Part shown: one piece after another, positions 58,049 to 64,000 of the stretch | How the letters are laid out: each line of letters starts with the position of its first letter | Position numbering within the stretch: the first letter of the stretch is position 1 | Assembly: GCF_023822065.1 (NCBI RefSeq) | Contig: NZ_CP084930.1 | Location: 1,566,001-1,630,000 of the forward strand | DNA length: 64,000 bases | Reading direction: 5' to 3' | DNA from: Sphingomonas morindae | Lineage (GTDB): Bacteria > Pseudomonadota > Alphaproteobacteria > Sphingomonadales > Sphingomonadaceae | Notes under the pieces: generated by a model | What the model was told of the DNA's origin: nothing | The model's database searches: none | The model's input: the letters and a program-made list of their open reading frames with translations, nothing else | Position numbers and translations under genes: made by a program

Positions 58049-61000
58049 ATGAGCCCCTCGCGCCTCTTCATCGAGCGGCCGGTCGCCACCGCGCTGCTGA
58101 TGGTCGCCATCGTGCTGGCCGGTCTGGTCGGCTTCCGGATGCTGCCGCTCTCCGCCCTGCCGGAGGTGGATTATCCGACCATCCAGGTCACCACCCTCTA
58201 TCCGGGCGGCAGCCCCGAGGTGATGAGCCAGACGGTGACGGCGCCGCTGGAACGTCAGTTCGGCGAGATGCCGGGGCTCAGCCGCATGGCCTCGACCAGC
58301 GCCGCCGGCGCCTCGGTCATCACGCTGCAGTTCAACCTGACCGCCAGCCTCGATGTCGCCGAGCAGGAGGTGCAGGCCGCGATCAACGCCGCCGACGCGC
58401 TGCTGCCCGCCGATCTTCCGGCGCCCCCCGTCTATGCCAAGGTCAATCCCGCCGACGCGCCGATCCTGACGCTCGCCATCACCTCCAACACGCTGCCGCT
58501 GACGCAGGTGCAATCGCTGGTGGATACGCGGCTGGCGCAGAAGATCAGCCAGATTTCGGGGGTGGGGCTGGTGCAGCTGGCCGGCGGCAACAAGCCGGCG
58601 ATGCGCATCCGCGCCAACACCCAGGCCCTGTCCAGCTACGGCATCTCGCTCTCGACGCTGCGGACGGCGATCGACAATGCCAATGCCAACAGCGCCAAGG
58701 GCAGTTTCGACGGGCCCAACCGCTCCTATCAGATCAACGCCAACGACCAGCTCGAAACGGTCGACGATTATCGCAACCTGATCATCACCTATCAGAATGG
58801 CGCGCCGGTGCGGCTGTCCGATGTCGCGACCGTGGTGGAGGGGGCGGAAAATGCCCGGCTGGGGGCGCTGGCGAACCGCGCGCCGGCGATCATCCTCAAC
58901 GTCCAGCGCCAGCCCGGCGCGAACGTGATCCAGACGGTGGACCAGATCCAGCGCCAGCTGCCCGAGCTGCTCAAATCGCTGCCGGCCGGGCTCGACGCGC
59001 GGGTGCTGGCGGATCGCACCACCGGCATCCGCGCCTCGGTGCACGATGTCGAGTTCGAGCTGGTGCTGGCGGTGCTGCTCGTGGTGGCGGTGATCTTCTT
59101 CTTCCTCCACTCCGCGCGGGCGACTTTGGTGGCGGCGCTGGCGGTGCCGATCAGCCTGATCGGCACCTTTGGCTGCATGTATCTGCTGAACTACAGCCTG
59201 GATAATCTCTCGCTGATGGCGCTCACCATCGCCACCGGCTTCGTCGTCGACGACGCAATCGTGATGATCGAGAATATCCAGCGCCACATCGAGGAAGGAA
59301 TGGCGCCCTTCCCGGCGGCGCTGAAGGGCGCGGGCGAGATCGGCTTCACCATCATCTCGCTCACCATCTCGCTGATCGCGGTGCTGATCCCGCTGCTCTT
59401 CATGGGCGATATCGTGGGCCGGCTGTTCCGCGAATTCGCGGTCACGCTGGCCGTCACCATCCTCATCTCGGCGGTGGTGTCGCTGACGCTCACGCCGATG
59501 CTGTCGGCGCGCTGGCTGCGGCGGCCCGAGGACGAGCGGCCGAGCCGCATCGCCCGGCGCTCGGCGGCGTTTTTCGCGCGGGTGGAGGGGCGCTACGAGC
59601 GGGCGCTGGCGCGGGTGCTCGACCGCCAGTTCCTGACGCTGCTGGTCGCGATCGGCACGCTGGTGCTCACCGTGCTGCTCTGGACGATCATCCCCAAGGG
59701 GCTTTTCCCCACGCAGGATAGCGGCCAGCTCCAGGGCCGGCTGATCGCCTCGACCAGCGTCTCCTATGCCGAGATGGACCGGCTGCAGCGCGCGGCGGCG
59801 GCGCGCATCCTCGCCGATCCGGCGGTCGCCTCGCTTTCCTCCTTTGTCGGCGTCGACGGCGCCAACAATGCCGCGCTCAATTCGGGCACGATGCTCATCA
59901 ACCTCAAGGCGGACCGGTCCGGCAGCGCGGCGCGGATCATGAACCGCATCCGCCAGTCGGTGAACGCGCTGCCGGGCGCGGTCCTCTATCTGCAACCGAC
60001 GCAGGATCTGACGATCGACGCCGAGAGCGGGCCGACCCAGTATCGCTTCTCGGTGGAAGGCTCGAACACCGCCGATGTCGTGGCGGAGACCCGCCGCATC
60101 GTCGCGGCGCTGGCCGACGACCGCAAGGTGCGCAACGTGGTGAGCGACGCCGGCGCGACCGCTCCGGCCGCCTATGTCGATGTCAACCGCGACAGCGCCA
60201 GCCGCGTGGCGGTGACCGCGTCCGACATCGACGACGCGCTCTATTCCGCCTTCGGCCAGCGCATCGTCTCGACCATCTTCACCGAGACCACGCAATATCG
60301 CGTGATCCTCGAGGCGACGCCGGGGCTGGTGAAGGACCCGGCCTCGCTCGGCCTGCTCCATATCCAGGCGCAGGGCGGGGCGACCCCGCTCAACACGATC
60401 GCCACCATCCGCGAAGGCCGCTCGCCCACCCAGATCACCCATGTCGCGCAATTTCCGGCGGCGACGGTCGGGTTCGATACCGCGCCCGGGGTCTCGCTCG
60501 GCACCGCGACGGCCTCGATCCGCCGCAGCATCGACAATCTCCACCTCAGGCCGGGCGTGACGGTGACCTTCCTGGGCGCCAGCGGCGCCTTCGCCAGCTC
60601 GCTCAACAACCAGCTGGCGCTCATCCTGGCGGCGGTGGTGTGCGTCTACATCGTGCTGGGCGTGCTCTACGAAAGCTATATCCACCCGATCACCATCCTC
60701 TCCACTCTGCCCTCGGCGGCGGTGGGCGCGCTGTTCGCGCTGTGGATCACCGGCCATGATCTCGACATCATCGGCATCATCGGCATCGTGCTGCTGATCG
60801 GCATCGTGAAGAAGAACGCGATCATGATGATCGACTTCGCCATCGCCGCCGAGCGCGACGAGGGGATGGCGCCGCTCGACGCGATCCGCCGCGCCGCCGT
60901 GCTGCGCTTCCGCCCGATCCTGATGACCACGCTCGCCGCGCTCTTCGCCGCGGTGCCGCTGATGCTGGGCATGGGCGAGGGCGCCGAGCTGCGCCGGCCG

Positions 61001-61171
61001 CTGGGCCTCGCCATCTTCGGCGGCCTGCTGGTGAGCCAGCTGCTCACCATCTTCACCACGCCCGTCGTCTATCTCTATTTCGATCGGGCGCAGAACTGGC
61101 TCAAGCGGCGCGGCCAGCCGCCGGGCGGCGCCGCGCGGCCGCCGCTGCTCGGCCCCGAGGCGCGCCCTTGA
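58049..61171 (+). CDS. mdtB: RND efflux pump subunit MdtB
   Basis: RND transporter of 1040 residues with the family's duplicated layout. It begins [64 protein letters not shown]. The proton-relay helix has [23 protein letters not shown] with paired Asp residues, and helices near residues 330-360 and 860-1020 are clear. MdtB works as a heteromultimer with MdtC, exporting detergents, novobiocin-like compounds or siderophores in other bacteria. The stop overlaps the mdtC start as TTGA. Confidence 0.95.
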   Translation: MSPSRLFIERPVATALLMVAIVLAGLVGFRMLPLSALPEVDYPTIQVTTLYPGGSPEVMSQTVTAPLERQFGEMPGLSRMASTSAAGASVITLQFNLTASLDVAEQEVQAAINAADALLPADLPAPPVYAKVNPADAPILTLAITSNTLPLTQVQSLVDTRLAQKISQISGVGLVQLAGGNKPAMRIRANTQALSSYGISLSTLRTAIDNANANSAKGSFDGPNRSYQINANDQLETVDDYRNLIITYQNGAPVRLSDVATVVEGAENARLGALANRAPAIILNVQRQPGANVIQTVDQIQRQLPELLKSLPAGLDARVLADRTTGIRASVHDVEFELVLAVLLVVAVIFFFLHSARATLVAALAVPISLIGTFGCMYLLNYSLDNLSLMALTIATGFVVDDAIVMIENIQRHIEEGMAPFPAALKGAGEIGFTIISLTISLIAVLIPLLFMGDIVGRLFREFAVTLAVTILISAVVSLTLTPMLSARWLRRPEDERPSRIARRSAAFFARVEGRYERALARVLDRQFLTLLVAIGTLVLTVLLWTIIPKGLFPTQDSGQLQGRLIASTSVSYAEMDRLQRAAAARILADPAVASLSSFVGVDGANNAALNSGTMLINLKADRSGSAARIMNRIRQSVNALPGAVLYLQPTQDLTIDAESGPTQYRFSVEGSNTADVVAETRRIVAALADDRKVRNVVSDAGATAPAAYVDVNRDSASRVAVTASDIDDALYSAFGQRIVSTIFTETTQYRVILEATPGLVKDPASLGLLHIQAQGGATPLNTIATIREGRSPTQITHVAQFPAATVGFDTAPGVSLGTATASIRRSIDNLHLRPGVTVTFLGASGAFASSLNNQLALILAAVVCVYIVLGVLYESYIHPITILSTLPSAAVGALFALWITGHDLDIIGIIGIVLLIGIVKKNAIMMIDFAIAAERDEGMAPLDAIRRAAVLRFRPILMTTLAALFAAVPLMLGMGEGAELRRPLGLAIFGGLLVSQLLTIFTTPVVYLYFDRAQNWLKRRGQPPGGAARPPLLGPEARP

Positions 61172-64000
61172 ACCTTTCGGCACCCTTCATCACCCGGCCG
61201 ATCGGCACCATCCTGCTGACGATCGGCCTGGCGCTGGCGGGCATCGGCGCCTTTTTCGGGCTGCCGGTGGCGCCGCTGCCGCAAGTCGATTTCCCGACCA
61301 TCTCGGTTAATGCCAGCCTCGCCGGCGCGAGCCCGCAGGTGATGGCGCAATCGGTGGCCACCCCGCTCGAGCGCCGGCTGGGGATCATCGCCGGCGTCAC
61401 CGAGATGACGTCGCAAAGCTCGCTCGGCTCGACGCGGGTGACGCTGCAGTTCGATCTGTCCAAGAATATCGACAGCGCTGCGCGCGAGGTGCAGGCGGCG
61501 ATCAACGCCGCGCGCGCCGATCTTCCCGCCACGCTGCGCCAGAACCCGACCTATCAGAAGGTCAATCCCGCCAACCAGCCGGTCATCACACTGGCGCTGA
61601 CGTCGGACACGCGCTCGGCGGGCGACATCTACGATGTCGTGTCGAACATCATCCAGCAGCGCGTCGCGCGCATCCAAGGGGTGGGCGATGTCGAGGTCGG
61701 CGGCGGGTCGCTGCCGGCGGTGCGGGTGACGGTGAACCCCTATCGCCTCGCCAGCTACGGCGTGAGCATGGAGGATGCGCGCGCCGCCATCGAGGCGGCC
61801 AACGCCAACCGCCCCAAGGGCCTGATCGAAGGGCCGGATGGCCGCGCCTGGCAGATCTATACCGGGACCACCGGGCGCAAGGCGACGGACTATCGGCCGC
61901 TCATCATCGCTTGGCGCAACGGCGCGCCGGTGCGGCTGGGCGACATCGCCACCGTGCTCGACAGCGTGGCCGATACCCGCACGCTCGGCCTGTACAATGG
62001 CAAGCGCGCCATCATCGTCAACATCACCCAGCAGCCCAACGCCAATCTGATCAAGATGGTGGACTCGATCCGCGCGGCGCTGCCCGAGCTGCAGGCGCAG
62101 CTGCCGGCGGACATCAAGATCGCGGTCGCGACCGATCGCACCAGCTCGATCCGCGCCTCGATCCGCGAGATAGAGGTGACGGTGCTGATCGCGCTGGCGC
62201 TGGTGGTGATCGTGGTGTTCGCCTTTCTGCGCGATCTGCGCTCCACCTTCATTCCCGCCGCCGCCACCATCGTCTCGCTGCTCGGCACCTTCGGCGTGAT
62301 GTGGCTGCTGGGCTTCTCGCTCAACAATCTCTCGCTGATGGCGATCACCGTGGCGACGGGGTTCGTGGTCGATGACGCGATCGTCGTGCTCGAGAACACC
62401 ACCCGCCATATCGAGGCGGGCATGGGGCGCGTGGAGGCGGCGCTGCGCGGCGCGCGCGAGGTCGGCTTCACCGTCCTGTCCATCTCGATCAGCCTGGTCG
62501 CGGTGTTCATCCCGCTTCTCTTCATGGGCGGGCTGGTGGGGCGGCTGTTCCGCGAATTCGCCGTCACCCTGTCGGCGGCGGTGATGATCTCGCTGCTGCT
62601 CTCGCTCACCACCACGCCGATGCTGTGCGCGCTGCTGCTCAAGCCGGGCCATCAGCGCGAGGAAGGCCGGGTCGGGCGCACGCTGGAGCGCGGCTATCGC
62701 GCGATCGAGCGGGGCTATGCCCGCATGCTGGATTGGGCGCTGGCGATGAAGCCGCTGGTGCTGCTGCTGCTGGCGCTGGTGGTGGCGCTCACCGTCTATC
62801 TCTATGTCGCCGTGCCCAAGGGCTTTTTCCCGCAGCAGGACAGCCCGTTGCTGATCGCCGGCGTGCGCGCCGACGAAAGCGTGTCGTTCCAGGAGATGCG
62901 GCGCAAGCTCGGCCAGATCGTGGGAATCATCTCGCACGACAAGGCGGTGCGCTCGGTGATCGGCTTTACCGGCGGGCGCCGGGCGGGCGGCGCCTTCATG
63001 CTCGTCCAGCTCAAGCCCAAGGGTAGCCAGCGGCGCGAAAAGGGCATGATGGTGATCCAGCGGCTGCAGATGAAGCTGGGCCGGGTCAGCGGCGTGCGGC
63101 TCTTCCTGTTTCCGATGCAGGATCTGATGATCGGCGCGCGATCGGCCAATTCCACCTACCAATATACGCTGGTGGCGGACGATGCCGCGTCGCTGCGGCG
63201 CTGGTCGCAGCGGCTGAGCGACGCGCTCGGCCATCGGCGCGAGCTGACCGATGTCGATTCGGATCTCCAGCAGAATGGCGTCGAAAGCTTCGTCAGCATC
63301 GATCGCGACGCCGCCTCGCGGCTGGGCATCAGCCCGCGCGACGTGGACAATGCGCTCTACGACGCCTTCGGCCAGCGCTCGGTCGCCAATATCTACGAGG
63401 ATATCAACCAGTATAGCGTGATCCTGGGCTGGGACGAGGCGGCCACCCAGGGCCCCGGCAATCTCCGCGACGTGCGCGTGCCCGCCAACGCCGCGGCGGA
63501 CCAGCCCGCGGTCGCCAACTCCACCGCCGGCACCGCCGGCAACAGCCTGTCCTCCGGCGCCACCGATGCCGCGTCCGATCCCTCGCAGGCGGCACGCCCC
63601 GGCAGCGGCCAGGCGAGCGCCACCCCCACCAATCCGGCGCTGCGCGATCCCTCCACGGGCAGCGCGCTCAGCACCAGCGCGCGCACCATGGTTCCGCTCG
63701 ATACCATCGCCGGCTTTGGCGATCATCCGACCGAGGCGAGCGTCAACCACACCGGCACCCAGGTTTCGACCACCATCTCCTTCAATGTCGCGCCCGGTTT
63801 CGCCCTGTCGGACGCGCAGCGCGCGATCGCCGAGACCGAGGCCGAGATCGCCATGCCGTCCACCCTGTTCGGCAGCTTCAGCGGCCAGGCGGCGGCGAGC
63901 CGGCAGCAGCAGGGCCAGCAGCCGCTGCTGATCCTCGCCGCGCTCGTGACGATCTACATCGTGCTCGGCATGCTCTACGAAAGCCTGATCCACCCGCTCA
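61168..64000 (+). CDS. mdtC: RND efflux pump subunit MdtC (cut by window end)
   Basis: About 944 codons of a second RND subunit; the 3' end is outside the window. It starts with TTG at 61168, overlapping the mdtB stop, and reads [71 protein letters not shown]. The proton-relay segment is [23 protein letters not shown]. The family match is MdtC. An oddity is a low-complexity Ala/Ser/Thr/Pro stretch of about 68 residues (772 to about 840) within the second periplasmic domain, absent from E. coli MdtC. The last visible residues ([24 protein letters not shown]) are the start of the next transmembrane region. Confidence 0.93.
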   Translation, partial: MNLSAPFITRPIGTILLTIGLALAGIGAFFGLPVAPLPQVDFPTISVNASLAGASPQVMAQSVATPLERRLGIIAGVTEMTSQSSLGSTRVTLQFDLSKNIDSAAREVQAAINAARADLPATLRQNPTYQKVNPANQPVITLALTSDTRSAGDIYDVVSNIIQQRVARIQGVGDVEVGGGSLPAVRVTVNPYRLASYGVSMEDARAAIEAANANRPKGLIEGPDGRAWQIYTGTTGRKATDYRPLIIAWRNGAPVRLGDIATVLDSVADTRTLGLYNGKRAIIVNITQQPNANLIKMVDSIRAALPELQAQLPADIKIAVATDRTSSIRASIREIEVTVLIALALVVIVVFAFLRDLRSTFIPAAATIVSLLGTFGVMWLLGFSLNNLSLMAITVATGFVVDDAIVVLENTTRHIEAGMGRVEAALRGAREVGFTVLSISISLVAVFIPLLFMGGLVGRLFREFAVTLSAAVMISLLLSLTTTPMLCALLLKPGHQREEGRVGRTLERGYRAIERGYARMLDWALAMKPLVLLLLALVVALTVYLYVAVPKGFFPQQDSPLLIAGVRADESVSFQEMRRKLGQIVGIISHDKAVRSVIGFTGGRRAGGAFMLVQLKPKGSQRREKGMMVIQRLQMKLGRVSGVRLFLFPMQDLMIGARSANSTYQYTLVADDAASLRRWSQRLSDALGHRRELTDVDSDLQQNGVESFVSIDRDAASRLGISPRDVDNALYDAFGQRSVANIYEDINQYSVILGWDEAATQGPGNLRDVRVPANAAADQPAVANSTAGTAGNSLSSGATDAASDPSQAARPGSGQASATPTNPALRDPSTGSALSTSARTMVPLDTIAGFGDHPTEASVNHTGTQVSTTISFNVAPGFALSDAQRAIAETEAEIAMPSTLFGSFSGQAAASRQQQGQQPLLILAALVTIYIVLGMLYESLIHPL

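Noticed and set aside
56696..61183. A 1495-codon open frame on the minus strand
   Set aside because: It lies opposite mdtA and mdtB, is extremely rich in Arg, His, Asp and Gly, and has no recognisable domain. It is a shadow of high-GC codon bias, as are similar frames at 61075-63993 and 11582-14854.

Overview
The window is high-GC chromosomal DNA (about 70% by eye) and most likely comes from a sphingomonad (Alphaproteobacteria, Sphingomonadales). This rests on the gene neighbourhoods: an Rrf2-led suf operon, argH-lipoprotein-lysA, a zeaxanthin-type carotenoid cluster with a LOV histidine kinase, a DUF969/DUF979/DUF2891 operon and a tandem MdtBC pump. The assignment is an inference from gene content and order. 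Genes are packed tightly, and many consecutive pairs overlap by 1-4 bases (ATGA, GTGA, TTGA), which points to translational coupling.

Layout. 1-8512: the 3' part of a BtuB-like TonB receptor, then eight head-to-tail genes for late cobalamin synthesis and salvage (cobD, cobO, a BtuF-like binding protein, cbiB, cobQ, cobT, cobS, cobC). 8513-10181: a structured-looking leader and a SulP anion transporter. 10186-11589 (minus): a GT-C-like membrane protein. 11681-17743: a 5-oxoprolinase operon with DUF969 and DUF979 membrane proteins and a DUF2891 protein. 17723-19801 (minus): an oligopeptidase B-like S9 peptidase. 20052-20126: tRNA-Thr(GGT), followed by a gene-poor, AT-richer stretch and an acyltransferase-3 gene that may be a small insertion. 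22207-23265: ohr with a recognisable promoter, then a Nudix gene.

23367-29255: the Fe-S assembly operon rrf2-sufB-sufC-sufD-sufS-sufT-sufA, with a candidate operator in front and a hairpin behind. 29274-31518: HAD nucleotidase, dapD and glutaminyl cyclase. 31533-35910: TlpA-like protein (minus) diverging from argH-lipoprotein-lysA-galU, which ends at a strong intrinsic terminator. 36008-44288: siroheme synthase N-domain protein, msrB, an APH(3')-like kinase, a class A penicillin-binding protein, an MscS channel (minus), a DUF72 protein and nhaA. 44309-47328 (minus): sucC, etfB, etfA.

47455-55710: the pigment region. crtZ is on the plus strand. A co-directional minus-strand run reads LOV kinase, crtY, crtI, a LOG-family gene, crtB, a secreted nucleoside phosphorylase-like protein and a DUF2490 protein. 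crtB, crtI, crtY and crtZ together would convert GGPP to lycopene, beta-carotene and zeaxanthin. 55891 to the end: a phosphomannomutase-like HAD protein, then mdtA-mdtB-mdtC of an RND efflux pump, with mdtC cut by the window edge.

The items I find most worth a second look are the blue-light kinase directly upstream of the carotenoid genes, the leader RNA candidate upstream of sulP, the palindrome just before the suf regulator, and the oxoprolinase-DUF969-DUF979-DUF2891 operon. I saw no CRISPR array, insertion sequence, prophage or obvious defence system.
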